Below, in pieces: positions 15,992 to 26,000 of a DNA stretch of 64,000 nucleotides. The first letter of the stretch is position 1. The number at the start of each line of letters is the position of its first letter. The position numbers were made by a program, and so were the translations under genes. Under the pieces are notes generated by a model, which did no database searches, had not been told where the DNA came from, and saw only the letters and a program-made list of their open reading frames with translations. Source of the DNA: JAIOSF01 sp047159865 (lineage in GTDB: Bacteria; Campylobacterota; Campylobacteria; Campylobacterales; Arcobacteraceae); contig NZ_AP038804.1 of assembly GCF_047159865.1 (NCBI RefSeq), positions 682,001 to 746,000 on the forward strand. Reading direction: 5' to 3'.

Positions 15992-17119
15992 TCAAAATTG
16001 AACAGCTTCTAAAGCTTTTAGTTTCCAGTCTTGTTTCACTAACCATTTTTCTATTTGTTGACTGTTTTGACTATTTTCCTTCGATAGTTCAGAAATAAAT
16101 TTTTCTTCATTTTCAACGATACTAAAATAATTATTTAAATTCTCTACTTCCTTAAATTTTGTACTAATTACTTTTAGACCATACGCTGAATATTCGTATA
16201 TTTTGACAGGATTTATGGAATCAACAAAATCATTTATTTTAAAAGGTATTATACCTATATCACTGTGGGCTAAATATCTTGATATATATTTGTGTTCTTT
16301 ACTACCTAGTATAAATATATTCGATAGTGACTCTAACTTTTTTAAACAGATATTGCTATCTCCTATTAAAATAAAACTATGACCTTGTAATTTCATTGCA
16401 CTTTTATATAGTAAATCTACATCAAACCAATCATCAATCATACCAATATAAAGAACTCGAGGACTAGGAATATTATTAAATTCTTTAGGGAAATCTTTAT
16501 TTGAAAACTGAATTAAGTCTAAATCAATCCCGTTAGGGATATAAACCATCTTGTTTTTATCTTGAATTTTATCATATTGATTAAAAAGATTTTTTCCTGT
16601 ATATATTACTCTGTCAACCTTATTTGCTATTTCTATTTCTTTATCGTAAAACAGATCCCATGAATTATTAAACCCTTTTGAAAAGTCTGCTATTCTCAAT
16701 ATAGATTTTTTGTGTTTTACCTTATCAAGCATAAAATTATATAAGGGACTCTCTATCCATAGGATATCTACCTCATCAAATCCATTTTGTTCTAACAATT
16801 TAAAAATACTTTTTTTGCAAAATTTATACCAATTTTTAAATATATATTTAGCTGATAAAAAAGTTTTATTTTGAGGTGTGATATATGACTTTGGAACATA
16901 GTACCAAATATTATTTTTATGTATACCATTGTTTTTGTATATTTCATCTCTTTGATTAAGTGTTTCACCTTTAGAAAATATATAATGCAAAGGTGAAATA
17001 GGATCAGATAAAAAAGCTACTTTATACCCTAGCTTTTCAAAAGCTCTTGCATAATTGTGACTACCTACTTGATATTTTGATGTGTAGTAGTTTGCTGTAC
17101 AAATAAGTATTTTTTTCAT
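15992..17119 (-). CDS. Glycosyltransferase (GT-B fold, GT1/GT4 type)
   Basis: The 375 residues show a GT-B architecture: N-terminal ILICTANYYTSKYQVGSHNYARAFEKLGY, an interdomain stretch VIYTGKNLF, YIPNGIDLDLI, RVLYIGMIDDWFDVDLL, and the acceptor/donor region IIPFKINDFVDSINPVKIYEY, where the usual EX7E motif is only loosely kept. It probably adds a sugar in surface polysaccharide assembly. The donor is unknown. It overlaps the preceding glycosyltransferase by four bases and is the last gene of the polysaccharide locus. Confidence 0.82.
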   Translation of the reverse strand: MKKILICTANYYTSKYQVGSHNYARAFEKLGYKVAFLSDPISPLHYIFSKGETLNQRDEIYKNNGIHKNNIWYYVPKSYITPQNKTFLSAKYIFKNWYKFCKKSIFKLLEQNGFDEVDILWIESPLYNFMLDKVKHKKSILRIADFSKGFNNSWDLFYDKEIEIANKVDRVIYTGKNLFNQYDKIQDKNKMVYIPNGIDLDLIQFSNKDFPKEFNNIPSPRVLYIGMIDDWFDVDLLYKSAMKLQGHSFILIGDSNICLKKLESLSNIFILGSKEHKYISRYLAHSDIGIIPFKINDFVDSINPVKIYEYSAYGLKVISTKFKEVENLNNYFSIVENEEKFISELSKENSQNSQQIEKWLVKQDWKLKALEAVQF

Positions 17120-18462
17120 TTGTGAGTACCTTTATAAAATATTATTTGTGTATGTTGATATATTTTTTTGAGTAATTTTCCTGTAGATTTACTATCTCTA
17201 TATTTTACTACCCATTCTCTTGCATTTTGAGATATACTATGATAAAGTTCTTTATCTTCATAAAGTTTAATGATATTTTCGACTATTGACTCTACACTTT
17301 CTTTTTGGTGAACTAGTCCATTTATCTCATGCTCTATAAAATAGCTATTTGCTCTAACACTTGAAGATACTATAGGCTTTCCATAAGCCATAGCTTCAAA
17401 TGGTTTTTTTGGAGATACTATACGGCACACTTCCCAGTCTAATCTTGGATAACAAAATATATCAGCTACACTGTAATAATTCTCAACCTCTTCATAAGGC
17501 ACTCGACCTGTAAAGATAAAAAGATGCTCTATATCTAGACTTTTTACCAAATCTTGAAGATTTAATAAATCGTTTCCATCACCTACTATAAGATAACGAA
17601 ACATATTAGGAAATACCGCCTCAATAGCTTTTGCTGATTGAATTAGTAAACTTAACCCCTCATAATCAACAACAGAACCTATAAATCCTACCACAAATTT
17701 ATCTTTTAATTTTAGAGTTTCAACAGTCTGACTCTCTTTAGGTAGTGGCTTCAAACTATCTGTATCTACTCCATTTGGTACTACAAATATCTTTTCATCT
17801 TCGATACCTCTATTTATAAGCTCCTCTTTTACAACCTCAGAAAGTGCTATCACACTTGTAGCTTCAGTACATGCTTGTATCTCTAGTTTTTTTTGTAGTT
17901 TATATGCTAAACTATTTTTAAAAGCAGGTTCTCTTGAAGCTCTTGTGATCTCCCAAAATCCTCTTACTTCATAGATAGATGGTATTCCCAAAGAATTGGC
18001 AGCACTAACTCCTGCTAAACCATTTATGTAGTTTGAAGCACTGTGGATGATAGTTGCATTTGTGTTTTTGGAGAATTTTTTTAATAAATAAGCATATCGA
18101 TTAATATATGCTATATCATTTACTTTTCCAATATGTAAGGCATCTTTTTTGAGTCGATGATATTCAATCCCACCAATTTCATACATAAGTATATCATTAT
18201 GGTATTCTTTTAAAAAATTAAAATCCATAGGAAATGCAGCTCTAGTAACTACTTTTATAGAAATATTTTCTTTTTGAACTGCATGGGCAATTGTATCAGT
18301 TCTCATCGCATATCCATTGTTAGTTTCGGGCATGGAGTTGTGGACATTGTAAACAATAGACAACTTATTACTTTGTTGATTGTTTTTGGATCGAGAGTGA
18401 ACTTTATATCCAAACAATAGAAGTTTTAGTTTTACTATTCTATTAAGTGTTTTTTGTATCAT
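17116..18462 (-). CDS. Family 4 glycosyltransferase
   Basis: This 448-residue retaining glycosyltransferase of the GT4 type carries the donor-site motif PKKPFEAMAYGKPIVSS (the E-x7-E region), FVVPNGVDTDSL, VVGFIGSVVDYEGLSLLI, and FTGRVPYEEVENYYSVADIF. It is probably cytoplasmic or membrane-associated and acts on a lipid-linked glycan. It starts 15 bases after the small frame at 18477-18677 and overlaps the next glycosyltransferase by four bases, so translation is likely coupled. Confidence 0.9.
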   Translation of the reverse strand: MIQKTLNRIVKLKLLLFGYKVHSRSKNNQQSNKLSIVYNVHNSMPETNNGYAMRTDTIAHAVQKENISIKVVTRAAFPMDFNFLKEYHNDILMYEIGGIEYHRLKKDALHIGKVNDIAYINRYAYLLKKFSKNTNATIIHSASNYINGLAGVSAANSLGIPSIYEVRGFWEITRASREPAFKNSLAYKLQKKLEIQACTEATSVIALSEVVKEELINRGIEDEKIFVVPNGVDTDSLKPLPKESQTVETLKLKDKFVVGFIGSVVDYEGLSLLIQSAKAIEAVFPNMFRYLIVGDGNDLLNLQDLVKSLDIEHLFIFTGRVPYEEVENYYSVADIFCYPRLDWEVCRIVSPKKPFEAMAYGKPIVSSSVRANSYFIEHEINGLVHQKESVESIVENIIKLYEDKELYHSISQNAREWVVKYRDSKSTGKLLKKIYQHTQIIFYKGTHK

Positions 18463-18476
18463 TGTTCATACTCTTT

Positions 18477-18677
18477 TTATAATATTTTACTACTTTTTGC
18501 ATAGGTTTTAAAGCTTGAGTATATAAAATACGGTTCATTGAATGATCGATTCATCTTTTTTATTAGTTTTTTATATTCTAGTTCATAATTTAGATTCATT
18601 TGATCGCTCCCCAATAATATAGCTCTTTGTATGTAGTTTTTTTCTAAAATTTTTAAACATAATAGTGTACTCTTCAT
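18477..18677 (-). CDS. Small hypothetical protein, possibly a gene remnant
   Basis: A 66-codon frame fills the space between the kinase-like fusion gene and the first GT4 gene on the same strand. It is basic and aromatic (KKLIKKMNRSFNEPYFIY) without a recognised domain, signal peptide or membrane segment. No good Shine-Dalgarno precedes the ATG. It could be a real small protein or the remains of a larger polysaccharide gene. Confidence 0.4.
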   Translation of the reverse strand: MKSTLLCLKILEKNYIQRAILLGSDQMNLNYELEYKKLIKKMNRSFNEPYFIYSSFKTYAKSSKIL

Positions 18678-18691
18678 TTAACCCAATTTTC

Positions 18692-20392
18692 TTAATGAAT
18701 TTTCTCAAAAATAGATTTATTTTGATAGATCATTTTTAAAACTTGTTCATACCGCTGAGTTTTAAATAAACGATCTATTTGATACATAATAGATGATAGC
18801 ACAGCATTTTCAGCACTTACCGATAGTTTATTTATTTTAATGATTTTTTTTAATAATTCTAAATTTTTTCCATCAATCAGCCAACCTGATCCCATAGGTT
18901 CTATTGTACAATTTGACCAATCTAATAGTATTGGTTTATCACTTTTATCAACTAATATGAAATTTTTATTTATATTAGGATTGATAATTGTCAAAGGTAA
19001 TTTTTCTAATATGATTCTAATACCATCTAATTTATTACTAAAAAGCTCTATTACTTCAGAATATTTACCATTATCAACTAATTTTAATCTTTTTATAAAA
19101 GTATCATTTAATCTTTCATATAAAAGCTGATGAGATCGTTGATATTGAAGAATACATTCTTCATTTAATTTAGTAATCAATAAACGGGTTTTTAACTTTT
19201 GCTCTAAAGAAGACAGCACAGTACTCTTTGGATGTATTTCTCTTCTATACATAAAAATATTGCAAATAAAGTTATTTACTTTAGTTGAAAGTAAAATTTT
19301 CATACTTGGTAAATTATGACTATAAGACAACAACATCGCTTCATTTTTAGCAAATTTTGTTTTATTTTTATTATATAGTTTTATAAAATACTTATTTTTT
19401 ATGATTTGCTTATCATCTAAACTGTGTACTTCAAAAGATATAACATCTACTAAAATATTATCTTTCCATATAATTTTAAATGTTTGAATTTCTAAATCTA
19501 TTTCCATCAATATATTTCTGAGCCAATTTTTTCTATTTTTCGGTAAAAGAATATCCAAAAATTCATTATTGTCCTCTACCAAAGTTGTATTTAATTTATG
19601 TGAATGGTAAAATAATGTATTTAAAATTACTCTATTTTTCAATAAATAATTTATATTAAGAAGTATTTTAGAAAACTGCGTTGAAATTTGCCTTGCCAAA
19701 ATAAAAGTTATTATAGTAATCAATAAATTAGGAGGTGTATAATATAAAAAATCGATAATTATAAATAAAAATATAATTAAAAAGCTACTTCCTGAAATTA
19801 AACTAGCTATATTATTTATATACTTCTGAATATCCAGTTTCGGTTGAATCGAATAGACTATATAAAAGATAAGCATATAAACTAATGGAAGAAATAATAA
19901 TATCTTGAAAATGTATTGATATATAATAAATAAAACTATAAATGACAAAACAACATATATAAGACTTGATAAAGTTTTAATAAATCTACCATATAAATTA
20001 AATGCTATCTCTGATTGATTTTCATATATATTAATTTTTGCACTCTTTTCTAATAATAAAGAGGATGATTCATAGGATATTTTTTTTATATATTTTTCGC
20101 AATATAAATGGATTATATAAAATAAAATTGATAAAAATGACAATAATAATACGACTATATCATACCCATAATTTTCAATATAAACTAAAAAATATTTATT
20201 GAGACTGTTTCCTCCCATTAACATAAGAATCTTAATAGGTACTAAAAAAGCTATTAAAAAAGATACTTCTGATATTAAAATCAACATAATAGACTTAAAA
20301 GAGTTTTTAGGAACTATTGTAAAAAACTTTTTTCCAATAGATTGAAACCATTCAAGATTTTGTTTGTATTCTCTATATAAAGTTTCCTTCAT
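18692..20392 (-). CDS. Six-TM protein fused to a degenerate kinase-like domain
   Basis: The N-terminal ~240 residues hold about six hydrophobic helices in an ABC-exporter-like arrangement, but there is no nucleotide-binding cassette. From about residue 325 the protein resembles the aminoglycoside-phosphotransferase/LPS-kinase fold: YFIKLYNKN with a candidate ATP lysine, a following Glu (KNEAMLL), and LLDWSN with the metal-binding Asp. The catalytic loop, normally HGDLHPGN, reads NPNINKNF, so both the catalytic His and Asp positions are changed and it may be a pseudokinase. It lies one base from the heparinase-like gene. A role in polysaccharide or lipid modification is inferred from context only. 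Confidence 0.65.
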   Translation of the reverse strand: MKETLYREYKQNLEWFQSIGKKFFTIVPKNSFKSIMLILISEVSFLIAFLVPIKILMLMGGNSLNKYFLVYIENYGYDIVVLLLSFLSILFYIIHLYCEKYIKKISYESSSLLLEKSAKINIYENQSEIAFNLYGRFIKTLSSLIYVVLSFIVLFIIYQYIFKILLFLPLVYMLIFYIVYSIQPKLDIQKYINNIASLISGSSFLIIFLFIIIDFLYYTPPNLLITIITFILARQISTQFSKILLNINYLLKNRVILNTLFYHSHKLNTTLVEDNNEFLDILLPKNRKNWLRNILMEIDLEIQTFKIIWKDNILVDVISFEVHSLDDKQIIKNKYFIKLYNKNKTKFAKNEAMLLSYSHNLPSMKILLSTKVNNFICNIFMYRREIHPKSTVLSSLEQKLKTRLLITKLNEECILQYQRSHQLLYERLNDTFIKRLKLVDNGKYSEVIELFSNKLDGIRIILEKLPLTIINPNINKNFILVDKSDKPILLDWSNCTIEPMGSGWLIDGKNLELLKKIIKINKLSVSAENAVLSSIMYQIDRLFKTQRYEQVLKMIYQNKSIFEKIH

Positions 20393-22297
20393 TTAATTAT
20401 CTTTTTTGATACAATTTTTTAGTAAATATTTTTTTTGATACTTTTTACCTGATTTATCTCTAATAAATCCTATAACACTATATTGAGAAATATCTTTAGT
20501 TAGATCAATTTCAAAGTTTACTTTATTACTCTCTTCATACCAGCGTTGTTGTATTTTTTCATCGCCATCCATTAGATAAAAGGCATATTTTAAAGCATTT
20601 TTATTTAAACTTGTTTCAATAGTAGCAGTAACTTGATTGTTAGAAAGTATAGTAGCAATTTCTATAATGCTTTTTTTCGTAATATTTTGAAAATTAAAAA
20701 TAAAACTTTGTTCAAGTTCTTTAGTTTTATGATAATATTCCAATGTATACGATTCTTCTAAAATACCACTTTTTCTTGAAACCCAACCTTGAATAGTAGG
20801 TTTTATTTGAGCTTTTACTAATTTTATATTTCCACTAAAATTTGGAGCTTGTAAAATAAGTTTTTTATTTTTACCTTCAATTTCTACAGTTTTATTATTA
20901 GTATTAATCATCACTTTTTTATCTTTAGGTATTTGAAATTTTGTAATAAATGTTGGAAAATTCTGTTCATATTTTTTAGATATTATTTGCTTTGAATCTT
21001 CTGATATTGGAATACACTTATCATCTATTATTATTTTATTCTCTACTTTATTATATGATAACTTTCTATAGTTTTCAAAATTCCTAAACATATAAGATTT
21101 AGCTTCAACAGTATAAAAGTCTGCATCTTGATAATATTTTTTAATACCAGTATTTTTTGAATCTTCTAAAATTCTATGAGCTCGTAAGTTATATGGCTTA
21201 GATAGATTATGAGAATCAGCAGAACGCATATATATTCTATAGGGATCCTTTGGGGCATGTTTGTATTCACCACCATCTACTAACCACTCTTCTCCATCAG
21301 AAAAAAGTGTAAAATGTAAATCATCATCATGTCTATGATAGTTACTTAAAAATCCGCATTTAAAAACAATATGAGTACTTTTCACAAAACTTTCTTTTTC
21401 CCATGATTCTCTAAAAATCGCCCAACCGCTTTTTGGTAATACTAGATAATTTTCAAGTGGCATTTTACCTTGCTTTGCTTTTCTTATAGAGTATAAAAAA
21501 TTTTGATATTCTTCACTTTCAATATTTTCAAAAAAGTTTCTTACCTCAAAATCTTTTGTATCACCTAACAAAGGAAGTTTTCCGTTTGGTTGTGTAAAAA
21601 ACGCCAATACTTTAATAGCATTATTAAATATATTATCAGGAAACGAAATCTTTGAATTCTTTCCTTCAAAAGTTTTACCTATAGTAAGTGCTTCTAAAAC
21701 TTGTTTTAACCCAAAATTTAAATAAGCTGGACTATTTTCAACATGCCCTCCATCAGAAGAAAAAGCATGAGAAATTTCGGTATTAATTCTATTTACTGAT
21801 AATTCTTTTATTTTATTTGTATCAGATAAAACATTTGCCAACTCATACAATGCCAAACTTTGATCTAATCCATGGTTTGTAAATTGTGAATAAAAATTTT
21901 CATCTACAAGCATCTTGAGATGAAGATTTAATATTCTTTCCAAATAAATTATGATTTTATTTTCATAATCGATTTCCTTTAAATATAAATAAAGTTTACT
22001 TATATTTTGTGCTCGAAGAGCTGTAGCATGGTCATGCCAAGCAAATACATTTTCTAAGTCTTTTTCAAAAGCAGTAAACCAAGACTTAATAATTTCTAAA
22101 CTATATTCTACTGCCTTATTATTCAAATATTCTTTATCATATTCTATTAAATCAGTAATATACGACATTTGATGAAGATGCCACATCCAAGTACGGTTGT
22201 TGTAAGGATTTTCTAACCAATCAATTTTAGATGTTAAAGGAACTGCTTTAAACCCCATAAATGAAATTTCTTTTAAAACCATTAATTTATTATTCAT
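20393..22297 (-). CDS. Heparinase II/III-like polysaccharide lyase family protein
   Basis: The first ~320 residues are helical, as in the alpha/alpha toroid of heparinase II/III and alginate lyases (MWHLHQMSYITDLI, FAWHDHATALRAQN, FTNHGLDQSLALYELA). The C-terminal half begins FRESW and contains the signature YHRHDDDLHFTLFSDG and WLVDGGEYK, where the His/Asp cluster is catalytic in the family. No signal peptide is visible. Such proteins occur in capsule loci, where they may trim or modify the nascent polymer. The ATG at 22297 overlaps the hydrolase gene by eight bases and is preferred over 22351, which would overlap by 62. Confidence 0.85.
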   Translation of the reverse strand: MNNKLMVLKEISFMGFKAVPLTSKIDWLENPYNNRTWMWHLHQMSYITDLIEYDKEYLNNKAVEYSLEIIKSWFTAFEKDLENVFAWHDHATALRAQNISKLYLYLKEIDYENKIIIYLERILNLHLKMLVDENFYSQFTNHGLDQSLALYELANVLSDTNKIKELSVNRINTEISHAFSSDGGHVENSPAYLNFGLKQVLEALTIGKTFEGKNSKISFPDNIFNNAIKVLAFFTQPNGKLPLLGDTKDFEVRNFFENIESEEYQNFLYSIRKAKQGKMPLENYLVLPKSGWAIFRESWEKESFVKSTHIVFKCGFLSNYHRHDDDLHFTLFSDGEEWLVDGGEYKHAPKDPYRIYMRSADSHNLSKPYNLRAHRILEDSKNTGIKKYYQDADFYTVEAKSYMFRNFENYRKLSYNKVENKIIIDDKCIPISEDSKQIISKKYEQNFPTFITKFQIPKDKKVMINTNNKTVEIEGKNKKLILQAPNFSGNIKLVKAQIKPTIQGWVSRKSGILEESYTLEYYHKTKELEQSFIFNFQNITKKSIIEIATILSNNQVTATIETSLNKNALKYAFYLMDGDEKIQQRWYEESNKVNFEIDLTKDISQYSVIGFIRDKSGKKYQKKYLLKNCIKKDN

Positions 22298-23018
22298 CTT
22301 TATATTTCTTAAATAAATTGATTGCTTCTGATACACCATGATTTTTTCCATGAGAAGTTATTGGTCTAACTTCCAAATAAAACTTTTGTTTTAATTTATT
22401 TAAATGAGTTATAAATCGTAAACCTTGCTCTTCAAAATAGTTTCCACCCTCTAATTGATTAAAACATAAAAAATATTTTGTTCGACTACGCTCTGAAAAT
22501 AATAAATTTAAATCATTCAGTTTATTATCTATTATATCCCCAAAAATTGGTGAAAAAAACTTTTTCATGCCATTTTTTGAATAATTAGATTTCAATAAAA
22601 AAGTTTGCGGAATATTTGCATAAATTGCTGTTGCGTTATTTAATCTTCCATGAACTATAGATGCATATCCACCCATAGATGAACCCCAAAAATGCAATCG
22701 TCCATTTCCAGATTGCTTTCGAACAAAAGATATTATTAAAGGCATTACTTCAAGCCAAAATAAATCACCCTCCTCCCCTAAGTACCATGAGCCAAAATTG
22801 TCAACTCCAAAATAATCCATAGGACAAACTATATTCCAAGAGGGACTTTCAAATTTCGAAGGTTCACCAGAATGTCCATGCCCATGCAAAATAAATAATA
22901 TTGGTTTATTTTTCTCTTCTGCACCAGTAAACCTAAATTGGATTTTTCTATTTTCATATAACAAATCATACATATTAGTTAGAAAAGTAGAATTGTTTTT
23001 TTCTATTTGATAATTCAT
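22290..23018 (-). CDS. Alpha/beta-hydrolase family protein
   Basis: This 242-residue alpha/beta hydrolase has the oxyanion-side stretch ILHGHGHSG and the nucleophile elbow WGSSMGGYAS, with Ser as probable nucleophile. A late His (SHGKNHGVSEA) could complete the triad. It has no signal peptide, so it probably acts in the cytoplasm, perhaps as an esterase removing acyl groups from a saccharide; this is inferred from its position between glycosyltransferase and heparinase-like genes. It is one base downstream of the 1514-codon gene. Confidence 0.75.
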   Translation of the reverse strand: MNYQIEKNNSTFLTNMYDLLYENRKIQFRFTGAEEKNKPILFILHGHGHSGEPSKFESPSWNIVCPMDYFGVDNFGSWYLGEEGDLFWLEVMPLIISFVRKQSGNGRLHFWGSSMGGYASIVHGRLNNATAIYANIPQTFLLKSNYSKNGMKKFFSPIFGDIIDNKLNDLNLLFSERSRTKYFLCFNQLEGGNYFEEQGLRFITHLNKLKQKFYLEVRPITSHGKNHGVSEAINLFKKYKDE

Positions 23019-23019
23019 A

Positions 23020-26000
23020 TTATTTAATAATCTCTATTTCTTTCTCAATAGTCTGTTCAAATCCACACTGCTGTCTAACTCTTTGACTTGCTCCTGCTGA
23101 AAGTTCTAAATATCTTTCTGGATTTTTATATAAGTATTCTATTGCATCAGCTAAGGCTTTGGGATTTTCAGGTTCTACAACTCGACCAGAATTATTATCA
23201 ATAAATTCTGGTATTGCAGAATTATTAGTAGTAACTACTACTAACCCTGATGACATAGCCTCATCCCTAGATACTCCTTGAGAATCCCATCTAGTTGGAT
23301 TTAAAAAGACTCCATATTTCTCTTGTAGTTTAGCAATTTCTGCATGCTGAGCAAATCTTTTTTCAAGCTTTACATTAGTAAATTTCTTTAAAGCTTCTGT
23401 TTTTTTATCAAATAAATCTCCATCACCTATAATCAAAAATTCTAATTGATTAAAGAAATCTTTTTTAGATAATTCTACTATTGCTTTAACACTTAAATCA
23501 TTTGCATATTTTCTACTAGCAAATGACCGAATAGAAAGAATCTTTGTTCTATCTTCTACTTTTTTTTCAAAATATTTAAAGATATTAGAATCTACATAGT
23601 TATGAATAATATTTGTATGTCCAATGGGCAGTTTCATTTTTAAGTCTTCTTCTATTTCTTGTGTAAAAGTTTTTGAAACGAAAACTAACTGAAAATTCTT
23701 AGGTGGGTTGGTTAATATTTTATGCCAAAATTTAACTCTATGTGCACTCAATCTTTTCTGTCTTTGTATTTCATCTTGTGTCATTCGTTCAAATTCATAC
23801 GATCTTCTTTGCCAAACTTGTATCTCAGCACCATGTACCCATACTGTTACTTTGACTTTATCTATAAACTTTTCCAAAACTTTCCACATATTTTCATCTA
23901 TGAGATGGACCAACACATGATCATACTGTCCTGTTTGTAGAGTTTGTTCGAGTAGCTCATTGTCTCCAGTAACTACATCAATATCTTCAAATTCGCGGTA
24001 AGGTTTTTGGGCTTGATTATTTATCCTAAATACATCAACCATCATATTTTTTTGTTTATATGCTCGTATTCTACTATGTAGAAATCCATATTTATAAATA
24101 TCATCATAAGATGGATACTGTTTTGTTAAAACTAATTTTTTTGATTTACCTATCACTGCAAAAGGTACTTCTCCATGAGTACCTAAAATAAGGTTAGAGA
24201 TGTTAAGTGTTCCATCTCCTACTAGTTTTAGTCCAAACCTGATATATACACACTCACTTGGAATTGCTAAGGAGTGAGTTTCTCCAGATGGATTCATGCT
24301 ATGAGATATTTTTTGACCATCTTTATCTTGAAATTCAAAAACAGTTTTTACATCTTGAAGTGTTGATTTAGATACTAGTGTAAATTGACTATTTAAAACC
24401 AAATTTAACTCTTCTCGCTTAAACTGTTTATCTGCATAAATGTAAGTATGTTTTCCATTTCCAAGTTTAGTATCTATTTTCATTTTATTATTATCTAAAC
24501 TTATTTTTACTTTTGAGGAAGCAGGAGTTGGAAAAAGGTTAAATAACTTTTCAGCAGTTACCTTTGGTAATGATGTTTCATCTTTTTCTTTTGCAGCTTT
24601 TGCAGGAAGTGTATCTGCTATTTTTGATAATTTTTGTTCAAAAGATATCCCTTGATCTATAAGATTTAAATCATCAATATACTTTTCTAAATCATTCTTT
24701 TTAGCTCTATAACCATTTGAACAGTAATTAAACTCATCAATAGCAAGCATATTTTCAAAAGATATCTCATTGTTATTTTTGATGATATTTTTTAATAGTT
24801 TTTTATCAAGTTTATCTTTTTTGACTAATGAAGATTGTATTTGAAGTTTTTCGACTTTTTTGTATTGTGTATTATTATTTTTTAACTTTATTTTTGTATC
24901 AAACTCATAGTAAGCACTTTTACCAAATGCATCTGCATCACTATATCTTGTAGACAAGTTCATATCTGTTAAATAATTTTCGCCATAATAATCGTTACTT
25001 TCCAATTTTCCAAAAAAGGTCGCATCATTATTACTTAATATTATTTTTACAAAATCTTTTTCATTTTTAAAAATTTTGATATTATTTTCACAAACAAGTT
25101 TTTCTTGAAAATTTATAAGTATGTATAACTCTTTATGTTGATAGTTTTGTTTTGTAAATGAATCTATTATATTTAAAGCTTCAGCTTTTGAATTAGCTAT
25201 AGAGATTAATAATATTTGCTGTTCTTCATTTTCAAATGAAGTATCAAACACTTTAGATGTGATGAAATTTAATCTTTGAGCATAAGTATGCTCTAACATC
25301 ACTTTTCTCAATCCCATTAGTCTTAGTTTTTTATAAGATAACTCGTCTTTACAAAAAACTTCTAATCTATCTGATAATTCTTTCTCATTATCTGAAGATA
25401 TAACTAAATCTCCAAAAAGCAATCTCACCCCTCGTGAAAAATTACTCACTACAACAGTATTTGAAGCTAACAGTTCAAATACTCTTCTTGCAAACATAGA
25501 TTGAGATTGTTTTATAGTATTCATATTGATACCAAAAAGATAACCTTTATACGCTTTATCTATCTCTTCAAATGGAAGTTTACCCAATATCATAGGTTTA
25601 TACTCATCTGGGAAAGTATAGTGAGGATGAGGGTTATCAAAATTTCTATCATAGATATCAACTGGTCTGAACTTTTTAACTGCACCAATTAAAGAAGAAA
25701 AATCTTTTTGTCGTTGAGGATATCGTAAATAATACGAACCTGCAAAATTAAAAGCATCTTTTCTTTCAAATAATTCTATTGGATTATGTACAGCAGGTTG
25801 TGCAGCAAAAGGTAAAAACTGTACATTGTTATGTCCTACTTTCTCCTTATACATTGGTACACAATCTATATCTGTAGTAAAAACATAGTCAACCATTTTT
25901 GCAACAGGTATAAAAGTATCAAAATGTACAGGATCTTCTTTGTTCCAGAACATTGTTTGAATATTGTTTTCATCACACCATTGAATCATTTCAACTAACT

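Noticed and set aside
15986..16007. A third, partial copy of the 28-bp repeat near the end of the last glycosyltransferase gene
   Set aside because: Only about 14 of 16 bases of the neighbouring TCAAAATTGACTAGCT-like segment match, and it lies within coding sequence; chance similarity in AT-rich DNA is likely.
22298..22351. Earlier start of the heparinase-like gene at 22351
   Set aside because: It would overlap the hydrolase gene by 62 bases and add residues unlike the family; the ATG at 22297 gives a normal short overlap.
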